From Phocaeicola faecalis (lineage in GTDB: Bacteria; Bacteroidota; Bacteroidia; Bacteroidales; Bacteroidaceae): a DNA stretch of 64,000 nt. Of the stretch, positions 55,337 to 63,953 are shown piece after piece. A program made the position numbers and the translations under genes. Position 1 is the first letter of the stretch, and each line of letters begins with the position of its first letter. The stretch is taken from contig NZ_JADNRM010000006.1 of assembly GCF_021730445.1 (NCBI RefSeq), positions 110,997 through 174,996 on the forward strand, given 5' to 3'. Under the pieces are notes generated by a model, which saw only the letters and a list, made by a program, of their open reading frames with translations, made no database searches and was not told the DNA's origin.

Positions 55337-55362
55337 CAAACTAATTTAACACTAATATAGGT

Positions 55363-56220
55363 ATGAGTTACAATTTGTTGAAAGGAAAAAGAGGTATTAT
55401 TTTTGGTGCATTAAATGAACAGTCCATTGCATGGAAAGTGGCAGAAAAAGCTGTTGAGGAAGGTGCTGTCATTACATTATCCAATACTCCGGTGGCAGTC
55501 CGTATGGGTGAAGTTTCGGCTTTGGCGGACAAGTTGCATTGCGAAGTGATTCCTGCTGATGCTACGAGTGTAGAAGATTTGGAAAATGTATTCAAGCGTT
55601 CAATGGAAGTACTGGGTGGCAAGATAGATTTTGTTTTGCACTCTATCGGTATGTCTCCCAATGTTCGTAAAAAACGTACTTACGATGACCTCGATTATGA
55701 TATGTTGGGCAAGACTTTAGACATCTCTGCCGTATCGTTCCACAAAATGATTCAGGCTGCCAAGAAACTGGACGCCATTGCAGAATACGGTTCTATTTTG
55801 GCTTTGAGTTATGTAGCCGCACAGCGTACATTCTACGGATACAATGATATGGCTGATGCAAAGGCATTATTGGAGTCTATTGCACGCAGCTTCGGATATA
55901 TCTACGGGCGTGAACATCACGTGCGTGTAAACACTATTTCCCAGTCACCGACCATGACCACTGCCGGTTCGGGCGTAAAAGGCATGGACAAACTGTTCGA
56001 TTTTGCCAACCGTATGTCTCCGCTGGGCAATGCTTCTGCCGACGAGTGCGCAGATTACTGCATAGTAATGTTCTCCGACCTCACCCGCAAAGTGACCATG
56101 CAGAACCTTTTCCACGACGGTGGTTTCTCCAGCGTAGGTATGAGTCTTCGCGCCATGGCGACTTACGAAAAGGGATTGGACGAATATAAAGACGAAAACG
56201 GAAATATCATTTACGGATAA
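55363..56220 (+). CDS. fabI: Enoyl-[acyl-carrier-protein] reductase (NADH)
   Basis: A 285-residue FabI of the SDR fold. The N-terminus has the FabI-type cofactor region KGKRGIIFGALNEQSIAWKVA. It continues with VLHSIGMSPN and the active-site region YVAAQRTFYGYNDMADAKALLES, which contains the Tyr and Lys of the FabI Y-x6-K type. ISQSPTMTTAGSGVKGMDKL is the substrate-binding loop. It reduces enoyl-ACP in the last step of the fatty-acid elongation cycle. The next gene (GldB-like) begins six bases after its stop. Confidence 0.93.
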   Translation: MSYNLLKGKRGIIFGALNEQSIAWKVAEKAVEEGAVITLSNTPVAVRMGEVSALADKLHCEVIPADATSVEDLENVFKRSMEVLGGKIDFVLHSIGMSPNVRKKRTYDDLDYDMLGKTLDISAVSFHKMIQAAKKLDAIAEYGSILALSYVAAQRTFYGYNDMADAKALLESIARSFGYIYGREHHVRVNTISQSPTMTTAGSGVKGMDKLFDFANRMSPLGNASADECADYCIVMFSDLTRKVTMQNLFHDGGFSSVGMSLRAMATYEKGLDEYKDENGNIIYG

Positions 56221-56226
56221 TCACAG

Positions 56227-57234
56227 ATGATACGCAAAATTATATTCATATTGGTAGGTCTTGTTGCTCTTTCTTCTTGTCATTGGAACGGAGGAAAGAG
56301 TGGCAATACTGCCGATTTGGATATAAGAGTAGCCCGTTATGACCGTTTGTTGTTCGAGTATGTGACCATGAACAACCTTTCGGCACTGCAAAAGATGAAT
56401 ACTGATTTTCCGCAAGCCACCAAACTTCTGATAGAAGATGTGCTGGCCATCGGCGAAGTGGACGACAATAAGATAAACGACCGTCTGATGGAGTATTATG
56501 CCGATACCACCTTATTGGTATTGGTACAGGATGCCGAAGAAAAATTCAAGGATATGGGTTGGATAGAGAAGAAACTCACCAAAGGCTTCAAGCAGTTGAA
56601 GAAAGAAGTTCCCTCTTTGCCCGTTCCTCATTTCTATGCCCAACTTTCCGCCCTCAACCAGTCGGTAGTGGTAGGAGACAGCATCGTAGGGTTCAGCATA
56701 GATAAATATATGGGGGCCGATTATCCCCTCTATAAACGTTTTTACTACGATTACCAATGCCGCAGCATGGAGCCCGACCGCATTGTTCCAGATTGTTTCA
56801 CCTTTTATTTATTGAGCGAATATCCCATGCCTTGGGGTCCCGGACGTACCTTGCTCGATATGATTCTGCATAGGGGAAAAATCAATTGGGTAGTAGCCCG
56901 CATATTAGGTTATGAATCATTTGAGAAAGAGATGGGATATGACGAGAAAGAGGCGGAATGGTGCAGGAAGAACAAAGCAGCCTTATGGAAAGGTATGCTG
57001 GACAACGGACATCTGGATGCTACCGATCCGTTGATTGTGCGCAGCTATATTCGTAAAGACCCTTTTATACCGATTATGACAGGTGGTGAGCGAACCCCGG
57101 CAAGTATCGGTGTGTGGATGGGCATATTGCTGATAGACGAATATATGAAGACTCATGACGACGTAACCATAAATGATTTATTGAACGATACCGACTATCG
57201 CCGTATATTGAGTGAAGTTGATTTCAAGCCCTGA
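56227..57234 (+). CDS. GldB-like lipoprotein
   Basis: A 335-residue lipoprotein (MIRKIIFILVGLVALSSC, Cys18). It follows the GldB pattern of Bacteroidetes: DIRVARYDRLLFEY early, SIDKYMGADYPLYKRFYYDYQC in the middle and GVWMGILLIDEYMKTH near the end. GldB is essential for gliding in Flavobacterium, but non-gliding Bacteroides also carry homologues of unknown, perhaps envelope, function. It is cotranscribed with fabI. Confidence 0.82.
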   Translation: MIRKIIFILVGLVALSSCHWNGGKSGNTADLDIRVARYDRLLFEYVTMNNLSALQKMNTDFPQATKLLIEDVLAIGEVDDNKINDRLMEYYADTTLLVLVQDAEEKFKDMGWIEKKLTKGFKQLKKEVPSLPVPHFYAQLSALNQSVVVGDSIVGFSIDKYMGADYPLYKRFYYDYQCRSMEPDRIVPDCFTFYLLSEYPMPWGPGRTLLDMILHRGKINWVVARILGYESFEKEMGYDEKEAEWCRKNKAALWKGMLDNGHLDATDPLIVRSYIRKDPFIPIMTGGERTPASIGVWMGILLIDEYMKTHDDVTINDLLNDTDYRRILSEVDFKP

Positions 57235-57255
57235 TTATTCTGAAAGAACTGAATT

Positions 57256-57960
57256 ATGGAAACAGCATTATATCTGTTGCCCGTCACTTTGGGCGACACT
57301 CCCGTCGAGAACGTATTACCGGTATATAACAAGGAAATTATCCTTGGCATCAAGCATTTTATAGTCGAGGATGTGCGTTCTGCCCGTCGTTTTTTGAAGA
57401 AAGTGGAGCGTAGCATTGATATTGATTCACTTACATTCTATCCATTAAACAAGCACACTTCTCCCGAAGACATTTCTGGCTATCTGAAACCGTTAATGTC
57501 GGGTGAGTCTATGGGAGTAATTTCCGAAGCCGGCTGTCCTGCTGTTGCCGATCCGGGAGCCGATGTAGTAGCCATTGCCCAGCGTAAGAACCTGAAAGTG
57601 GTTCCGTTAGTAGGGCCTTCTTCCATTATTATGTCTGTCATGGGTTCGGGCTTTAACGGTCAGAGTTTTGCTTTCCACGGTTACCTTCCCATTGAGCCGG
57701 GCGAAAGAGCCAAGCGGATTAAGGTATTGGAACAGCGCGTTTACTCAGAAGACCAAACGCAGCTCTTTATCGAAACTCCTTACCGAAACAATAAGATGGC
57801 GGAAGACATTCTGAAAAACTGTCGTCCTCAAACCAAGTTGTGCATTGCTGCCAATATCACTTGTGAAGGAGAATATATTAAGACCAAGACGGTAAAAGAG
57901 TGGCAGGGAAAATTGCCGGATTTATCTAAGATACCTTGCATCTTTTTGATATACAAATAG
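57256..57960 (+). CDS. Tetrapyrrole-methylase-family SAM methyltransferase (RsmI-like)
   Basis: A 234-residue protein of the TP_methylase fold. The landmarks are LYLLPVTLGDTPVENVLP at the N-terminus, GVISEAGCPAVADPGADVV in the middle (RsmI-like GxPxxxDPG), and VPLVGPSSIIMSVMGSGF. Bacteroidetes carry two such paralogues, and this one has an RsmI-like core but lacks the C-terminal extension, so I hold back a specific 16S rRNA assignment. It is likely in the fabI operon, 21 bases after the GldB-like gene. 57961-58212 is AT-rich with no gene. Confidence 0.75.
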   Translation: METALYLLPVTLGDTPVENVLPVYNKEIILGIKHFIVEDVRSARRFLKKVERSIDIDSLTFYPLNKHTSPEDISGYLKPLMSGESMGVISEAGCPAVADPGADVVAIAQRKNLKVVPLVGPSSIIMSVMGSGFNGQSFAFHGYLPIEPGERAKRIKVLEQRVYSEDQTQLFIETPYRNNKMAEDILKNCRPQTKLCIAANITCEGEYIKTKTVKEWQGKLPDLSKIPCIFLIYK

Positions 57961-58212
57961 TTAAATGCATCTTGAATCCTAGCATACGAACGAGAACTGT
58001 TTTTAATGTACATTAATAGGTTTGTTGGTTTTCTCAAACTTATTTTTTAAATAAAATGGAAGACACTGTTATGTAATAGACTATGAATATTTTTGTCTTT
58101 TATTCTTTTGTTATTCTATTTTTTTGTAAATTGCAGAAATTAGTTAGTGAATGGTTAAAGAATAAAAGATTTTTATTGGCGCTTTTATAAAATGAGATAA
58201 AAGCTATTACTA

Positions 58213-58220
58213 TAACTTTG
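58213..58220 (+). promoter_or_regulatory. -7 box of the protease gene
   Basis: TAACTTTG overlaps a possible TTG start at 58218, which supports translation from the ATG at 58239. No clear -33 element. Confidence 0.5.
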
Positions 58221-58238
58221 AACGCAAAAAAAGATGCT

Positions 58239-60398
58239 ATGATTAACAGGGTAGTTTGTGTTATGTTATTATTCCTTACTATGGAAATGGTTTCATGTAA
58301 TGACTCTTTTATAGACTCGAAAAGGAATGAGAAAGAGGAAATTGAACTTAGAGGTTCTAGCGTATTAACTCAAGAGCAAGCGTGTAATTTAGTTAAATTG
58401 CAGGTTTTGCAGAATGATACATTAGGTATCAACATGTTTGTAACTAATGAGGTGAAAGAAAGTAATGATTCTATTGAGAGTTTTTTTACTTATATTCCAA
58501 CTGTTGATTATCCTTGTTGGTTCTTTTTTATAGATGATAAACCGATAGAGAATTGGGCCCATTCTTGTCGATATGTGTATGTATCGTTAGATGGAAATGT
58601 TGAAATTAAGAATGGAACATTTCCACCTAACACTGAAAATTTTAGAAAAGTGCTCTATACGACTGTTGAATCTTGCACACCTGTTGAACCATTTAGTTAT
58701 ATTGCACAAGCGAGATCATTAACGAAGGTGTCTAATAAATATGCCTTGATTATCAACGGAGGGGCTGACAAGGAGAATAATAATCTTAGATATTGGAATA
58801 ACTGTTCGGCTTTTTATACGTCACTAATTAAATTATATGGCTATAATAAACTTAATATTAAAGTTCTTATGTCTGATGGTACAGATCCTAGTGATGACAG
58901 AAATTTAAATAATGGTTCGTATGATTCTTCTCCTTTGGATTTGGATAATGATGGAGTACCTGATATAACAGGAAATGCAACTTACTCTTCTGTATATTCC
59001 ACGTTGGAAAATTATGCTACTTCTTTGACTGAGACTGATGATTTGACTATTTTTATAACAAGTCATGGTGGTATGACATCTAATGGGCAAAACTATTTTT
59101 TTTCTTTGTGGAATAGCTCTATGACTGATTCGGTATTTGCAAGTTTACTAGATCAAATTAAGGTTCGTTGTCTTAATGTTGTTCTTACAACATGTAATAG
59201 TGGAGGTTTTATTGATGTTTTAAAGAAAGAAAATCGTAATATTTATACAGCATGTAGAGGTGATGAATATTCGTATGGTGGAGTTGGCAATTCTTATGAT
59301 AAGTTTGCTTATTATTGGATTAGTGGAATATCTGGTTATCAGCCGGATAATAATAAAAAGGTTGGTTCTGATTATAATAATGATAATATCATTACTTACG
59401 AGGAAGCATTTCGATATAAAGTAGAATGCTATAATTCTGATAAGGAGCATGCGCAATTTTCTTCTATACCACAAGATTTAGGAAGTAGGGTGTCTTTGGA
59501 TTCATATGATTATGGGAAGTTCTCTATAAATGACTTACCTCATTTTAATTTGACAGGAAATTATTATATAACTAACCAATTGCCTGTTGGGTGTGTTATT
59601 AATTGGGATGTTACTACTTATGCTCCTTCTTCGACAATGGATGATCAACCATTGTCTATTAGCAAGAAAATATATAATACTCCTACTTTGACGTTGAATA
59701 ATGCAAGCTCTGCATGGTCAGAATATTACGAGATAAAAGCAAATATAAGCACTCCAAACGGAATGTATTATTCAACTATTAGTGCTACAAGTAATGTTCC
59801 TTCACCTTATGTCGGAAGTCTATATTGGGAAACGGATAAAGGACAGAATAGTATCACCACTAATATTGATCATGGTAATACTTTATATGTTTCGGGTGAT
59901 TTTAATTTGAAGTTAGAGTATACAGATAAGGCAGGTAATAAATCACGCCCTTATACTACTGAACCATTCCGTTTTACATGTGTAACATCTACAAATCGTC
60001 ATTTGCAGGGCGAAACATCACTTTCGTTTCATACTGATGATTGTGCTGATGGGAGATTGTATATTTATGCGGAGAATGATTGTGGAAGGGCTGCAAATCC
60101 TTTCATAATAAATTGTGAAATAACATCGCCATATTATTGGTTGGGCTTGTGTTCTGCTAGCTCAGAACTTATAATAAAAGCAGTTAATACTGTTAGCAAG
60201 GGAAAGGCTTTAGGTTCTGTTTTGTCTATTAAGTCTATTGAAGTTTATAATAGTAGCAGAAAACGAGTCTATGCTCAGAATAGCATGAATGGGGTAAGAG
60301 AGGTGAAAATAAATACGGATTCTTGGGTGCAAGATGAATATTATATTTATATTTCAGATGGAAACAATATAGAAGAACGAATGATTACATATAAATAG
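58239..60398 (+). CDS. Secreted C13-like cysteine protease (clan CD)
   Basis: About 719 residues, a lipoprotein by its N-terminus (MINRVVCVMLLFLTMEMVSC). A pro-region of about 140 residues precedes a caspase-like core: YALIINGGADKENNN, an EF-like loop DLDNDGVPDITG, the catalytic His276 in FITSHGG and Cys319 in LTTCNSGG. This H-G...C arrangement is that of clan CD (legumain C13, clostripain, gingipain). The C-terminal 300 residues look like beta-sandwich domains. Codon use is AT-rich unlike the flanking housekeeping genes, which suggests transfer. It probably acts at the cell surface. The next gene, a small Cys-rich lipoprotein, may be its partner. Confidence 0.8.
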   Translation: MINRVVCVMLLFLTMEMVSCNDSFIDSKRNEKEEIELRGSSVLTQEQACNLVKLQVLQNDTLGINMFVTNEVKESNDSIESFFTYIPTVDYPCWFFFIDDKPIENWAHSCRYVYVSLDGNVEIKNGTFPPNTENFRKVLYTTVESCTPVEPFSYIAQARSLTKVSNKYALIINGGADKENNNLRYWNNCSAFYTSLIKLYGYNKLNIKVLMSDGTDPSDDRNLNNGSYDSSPLDLDNDGVPDITGNATYSSVYSTLENYATSLTETDDLTIFITSHGGMTSNGQNYFFSLWNSSMTDSVFASLLDQIKVRCLNVVLTTCNSGGFIDVLKKENRNIYTACRGDEYSYGGVGNSYDKFAYYWISGISGYQPDNNKKVGSDYNNDNIITYEEAFRYKVECYNSDKEHAQFSSIPQDLGSRVSLDSYDYGKFSINDLPHFNLTGNYYITNQLPVGCVINWDVTTYAPSSTMDDQPLSISKKIYNTPTLTLNNASSAWSEYYEIKANISTPNGMYYSTISATSNVPSPYVGSLYWETDKGQNSITTNIDHGNTLYVSGDFNLKLEYTDKAGNKSRPYTTEPFRFTCVTSTNRHLQGETSLSFHTDDCADGRLYIYAENDCGRAANPFIINCEITSPYYWLGLCSASSELIIKAVNTVSKGKALGSVLSIKSIEVYNSSRKRVYAQNSMNGVREVKINTDSWVQDEYYIYISDGNNIEERMITYK

Positions 60399-60406
60399 TT
60401 AAAGAT

Positions 60407-60850
60407 ATGAGAAAAAGCAGATTATGGAGTTGTACTCTGATGTTATCTATTATCTTAGTCGTATGCGGTTGCGACAATAAAGAAGAGGTAATAGGAAATG
60501 CGAAGATGAGTGAATGCTTATCCGAACGTTCGGTAGGAAATGCTTTAGAGAGTATTCGTTGCAGTATGAAAGAAAATTCGTTGATTTTCTTTCATCAGAA
60601 TCGGATGGTTTCTTGTGATGCCGAAACTTGTGATGTGTCTGTAAAAGTAGATGGTAATGTGCTTACTATTTATGAGAATGTAAAAGCTAAAGGAGAGGTA
60701 AATTGCACTTGTCCGGTCAATATCGAATATGCAATTAATGAATTGGAACAGAAAGCTTATACGGTAAAAGTGATAGTTGCGCATGAAGTCTATGCCCAAT
60801 TTGAGATAGTAGTGAATGATACTTGCGATCAAACATATCCTATTGAGTAA
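60407..60850 (+). CDS. Small Cys-containing lipoprotein downstream of the protease
   Basis: A 147-residue protein with a lipobox (LVVCGC) and Cys residues in VSCDAETCDVS and EVNCTCPVNIEY, which could form disulfides in the periplasm. No family is recognised. It starts eight bases after the protease stop, so the two genes are coupled. A role as inhibitor, chaperone or substrate of the protease is possible from position alone. Confidence 0.65.
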   Translation: MRKSRLWSCTLMLSIILVVCGCDNKEEVIGNAKMSECLSERSVGNALESIRCSMKENSLIFFHQNRMVSCDAETCDVSVKVDGNVLTIYENVKAKGEVNCTCPVNIEYAINELEQKAYTVKVIVAHEVYAQFEIVVNDTCDQTYPIE

Positions 60851-60872
60851 ATACATACTCTAAAAACACGAA

Positions 60873-60931
60873 TTTATCTGTCACACCTTTGTAATGGTTT
60901 GTCTATTAACAGTTTAAGTGTGACAGATAAA
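60873..60931. repeat. 14-base perfect inverted repeat
   Basis: TTTATCTGTCACAC (60873-60886) and its exact complement (60918-60931) surround a 31-base loop. It lies at the 3' end of the VapE-type remnant, the same position as the hairpin of the intact gene at 5767, and also follows the lipoprotein gene on the plus strand. Confidence 0.7.
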
Positions 60932-61140
60932 GTGTCTGTTGCAGTTGTACCCTGTTTCTCACGTTTCACTACGCAGCATAACACTCCCGTTCGGGTGTGT
61001 TTTACCTTCAGTCCCAGCTCGTTGAGGGAACGTCCGAATACACTCAATTTGTTGTCTGTCAGTGTTATACTATTCGCGCGTAAACCAATAATGTTCCCCA
61101 CGGTCTAGCGTAGCTACTGCCTGAGTGCTGAAATCAGGTG
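60874..61140 (-). pseudogene. Remnant of a second VapE/DUF3874 gene
   Basis: On the minus strand one frame reads QAVATLDRGEHYWFTRE and stops at 61070. This matches QAVAALDNGERYWFTREE in the intact VapE-type protein at 3677-5767. A second frame continues LSVFGRSLNELGLKVKHTR and VVKREKQ, matching NMFGRFLSKLG and the following DUF3874 tail. About 55 codons between them are lost and the frame changes. It is thus a decayed 3' end of a related gene, with nothing of the rest nearby. 61141-61220 has no further feature. Confidence 0.75.
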
Positions 61141-61220
61141 GCACAATAGTTAAGTGCTCGGCTATGATTTATTTAATGAGTTTTCCTTCAAAGTCCTGTA
61201 TCCAAAAAGTTGAAGCTGTA

Positions 61221-61352
61221 TCACTCTTGTTGGGCTACAACAGGATTGTCTTTTAATGGCGAAGTTGCATCCGCCTGTTCTCCGTCTTGGTGGCAAGAGC
61301 TTGCTGTAATTGCCAAGACTAATGCTGCTGATATTGTCTTTAATGTTTTCAT
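61221..61352 (-). CDS. Small lipoprotein of 43 residues, possibly frameshifted
   Basis: An ATG at 61352 opens MKTLKTISAALVLAITASSC, a good lipoprotein signal (lipobox ASSC), then HQDGEQADATSPLKDNPV and stops at 61221. In the adjacent frame the sequence goes on SDTASTFWIQDFEGKLIK, which looks protein-like, so the original gene may have been about 61 codons with a one-base shift. It lies 17 bases downstream of the propeller gene on the same strand. Function unknown. Confidence 0.5.
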   Translation of the reverse strand: MKTLKTISAALVLAITASSCHQDGEQADATSPLKDNPVVAQQE

Positions 61353-61369
61353 AGCCATACTTTTTTGTT

Positions 61370-62608
61370 CTAGTAAAACAACTTCTCTTTTTTTAATTTA
61401 AGTTTCACCAATACCGGGTTACTGTCTTCTTTCAAATCAGGAAAAGGAGGCTTCGCACCTTCTTCAAAGAATTTGAAAGCATCTACCAACATATAAAGAT
61501 AACCGTTCTTGCAAAAAAGAGAGCTTATGTTCATCGGTATACTGAAATCAATGGAAGGACAATATTTGTCTACATCATTCTTGAACAATTTGGAATAGGT
61601 CTTGGCTTTTCCATCAGCAGGACAGAAACCGTATCCGCTTTTTTCTTCACCTTGAAAATAGGCATACAATAAGCCGCTCTTTAATGCCCATACATCTGAT
61701 AATTGCTTCTTATTAAGAAGTTCACTCATAGAGTAATTATTCACTCCTGCCCAACATATTGTAAACCATTCATAGTCTGCCGCGTCTGGAGACTGTTTTA
61801 TGATATAGAATGGACGCAAATCTTTCCAGTTTGTTGTACAAAAGACCGTATCCACATGTACCGGTTTTACCCATAATAATGAATCACTTATAATGCCCCT
61901 ATAGGCCGGAGCAGCTTGAATAACAATGCGGGGACCAATTACTTCTCCCTTAATGTCAAAATGGTGGTTCTTTAGCCTGAAAATGACAGAATCCGTATCC
62001 AAGTCTCGAACTGTGAAAAAATACAGACTGTCTGGATTAACTTTAGAATGTTGTTCATAAGGAGCATTTCTTATATAACTATAAAGCTCGGCATTTTTCC
62101 AAAAGGCAAATATGTCTTTTGATACAGCCTCTAGTTGGTATGGCTCAGTTCCTAGAAAATCACCGTTTAATGAGAATCTTTGATAATCCATTCTACCATA
62201 ATCTCTAACCAATACATAGTTTTTATCTATATTAAAGATTGATTTTCCGATTTTGAAGGCAATCTCTCCCGGGCCTTGTCCTTTTTTGAAGAGTGATTTC
62301 ACATATTGACCACTTGGGGTATATTTATGAATACCATCACTGCTATCCAAATACAAATTTCCTTCATTATCCTCAACCGGATATGTAAGGGCTAAATCGG
62401 GAATCAACGGTTCTTCCGAAAATTTTATATATTCTATGTTTTCTACAAAATCGGACAACAGTTGTGACTCTTCCGAATACTCCGCTTCACTTAAATCAAT
62501 GATGCGTGGTTTATATTCCTGCTGTATAGCGTCAGGTTTATTCCCTTTTTGTTGGCACGAAACCGCCAATAAAAAGGAGAGGATATAAGGTATAAATTTT
62601 AGTTTCAT
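61370..62608 (-). CDS. Six-bladed beta-propeller lipoprotein
   Basis: About 412 residues from MKLKFIPYILSFLLAVSC (Cys18), preferred over the longer start at 62734 because only this one gives a lipoprotein signal and does not overlap the upstream gene. It has the Bacteroides propeller features: VENIEYIKFSEEPL, the KKGQGPGEIAFKIG motif, and the C-terminal EDSNPVLVKLKLK. Such BF3164/DUF4934-type proteins are surface or periplasmic and of unknown function. It is the second of three tandem paralogues on the minus strand. Confidence 0.85.
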   Translation of the reverse strand: MKLKFIPYILSFLLAVSCQQKGNKPDAIQQEYKPRIIDLSEAEYSEESQLLSDFVENIEYIKFSEEPLIPDLALTYPVEDNEGNLYLDSSDGIHKYTPSGQYVKSLFKKGQGPGEIAFKIGKSIFNIDKNYVLVRDYGRMDYQRFSLNGDFLGTEPYQLEAVSKDIFAFWKNAELYSYIRNAPYEQHSKVNPDSLYFFTVRDLDTDSVIFRLKNHHFDIKGEVIGPRIVIQAAPAYRGIISDSLLWVKPVHVDTVFCTTNWKDLRPFYIIKQSPDAADYEWFTICWAGVNNYSMSELLNKKQLSDVWALKSGLLYAYFQGEEKSGYGFCPADGKAKTYSKLFKNDVDKYCPSIDFSIPMNISSLFCKNGYLYMLVDAFKFFEEGAKPPFPDLKEDSNPVLVKLKLKKEKLFY

Positions 62609-62643
62609 TGTATTAAAGGTAGTTTTTACAATAAAATCTATTA

Positions 62644-63921
62644 TTATTTCTTTTTTAAATATGCCATGATTAATACAGGGTTGTCGTCTTCTTTCAATCC
62701 GTCGGCAAACGCTACTAGTTTCTCGCTTACCCATTCTCCCTTTTCTTTCTGTTGGGCGATATACTCTTTCAGTTCATAAGGCCATATCCAGTTCACCATG
62801 GCACCATTGTGTACTCCCAGTCTTAACTCAAAAGGTTTTCCACCATCAATGTCATCAGTCAGATGTTCTGATATGGCAAAAGTATTTCCGTTGGTCTTAT
62901 CAAGGAAGGCTAATAAACGTGGGGAATATCCGCGTATACCTTCATAGGCAATAATGTTCATCCATTGCATCACTACATAGCGTTCGGATTCGTATGCGCT
63001 GAGTATTCTTTTCTTATTGTCTACCAGTTTGGCATATTCGCTATTCTCAGCAAGAAGTTTTTTAGTCTTTTCATCCCCCTTTGCCTGGCGTGATATCTTC
63101 ACCATTCCTGTAATATATGTTATATAGTCATTCAGGAAAGCACGTTTATCCGGCCCTAAATCTTTCATATCAAATTTCCATCTCACTTTTAGCCCATTAT
63201 CAGTTACTGTGTACATGCAATCGGTGAAGAAATTATAGAATAAGGTATGTCCGTCGTAGTCTGAAAACTCATATTGAATGGCTTGAGCACGAACATTGTC
63301 CGGCTGATGCAGACTGCTGTCTAGCGGAATACGTTCGCTATATACAATATTGAGATTCGTATTCATCCAATATACAGAATCGGGATAACTGACAAGCATA
63401 TATAGGCTGTCGGCTGTAACCATATCTGCCAAAGAACCACCACTGACTATGCCCCCGCTTGTATATCTTACCGTCTTTTCTACTCCTGTAAACTTGCCAT
63501 TCCTGTCATATTGTATGATTTTGTTTCCCTGTGTATAGAATAAGCCACGCTTTTCGTCATAGGTAACCATATAGCCCCATGGACTGGTATCTTCTCCCGG
63601 TCCGCCTCCCAGTTTTCCTATTTGTTTGACATATTTTCCTTTAGCATCGAATAAGCGTCCGGGAAAGGCACACCAATACGGCTTTACATACTGTAATAAT
63701 CCGTTGGTCAAATATATTTTTGTTTCCAAAGGCACATATACGATACTGTCCACCACTTCGGATAATTTCATGGATGGAAGTGCCTTTTCAATGGCATCGC
63801 CGATTCTGATAGTGGAATCCAAGACAAATGCTGTCTCTTCACTTTCATCACTTTGTTTTTTCGACTGGTTTGTGCAACCTGACAATGCAAGTATACACAA
63901 TATCAAGATGGTGTTTCTCAC
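62644..63921 (-). CDS. Six-bladed beta-propeller lipoprotein
   Basis: A 425-residue lipoprotein (MRNTILILCILALSGC, Cys16). It follows the same pattern as its neighbour: SEVVDSIVYVPLETK, KQIGKLGGGPGEDTSPW, and the C-terminus GLKEDDNPVLIMAYLKKK. The gene is 35 bases upstream of the next propeller gene, so they are cotranscribed. The Gly-rich GGGPGE motif marks the first blade in this family. Role unknown. Confidence 0.85.
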   Translation of the reverse strand: MRNTILILCILALSGCTNQSKKQSDESEETAFVLDSTIRIGDAIEKALPSMKLSEVVDSIVYVPLETKIYLTNGLLQYVKPYWCAFPGRLFDAKGKYVKQIGKLGGGPGEDTSPWGYMVTYDEKRGLFYTQGNKIIQYDRNGKFTGVEKTVRYTSGGIVSGGSLADMVTADSLYMLVSYPDSVYWMNTNLNIVYSERIPLDSSLHQPDNVRAQAIQYEFSDYDGHTLFYNFFTDCMYTVTDNGLKVRWKFDMKDLGPDKRAFLNDYITYITGMVKISRQAKGDEKTKKLLAENSEYAKLVDNKKRILSAYESERYVVMQWMNIIAYEGIRGYSPRLLAFLDKTNGNTFAISEHLTDDIDGGKPFELRLGVHNGAMVNWIWPYELKEYIAQQKEKGEWVSEKLVAFADGLKEDDNPVLIMAYLKKK

Positions 63922-63953
63922 TATTAATTATTTTTTTGTTCTGACGAAACGGT

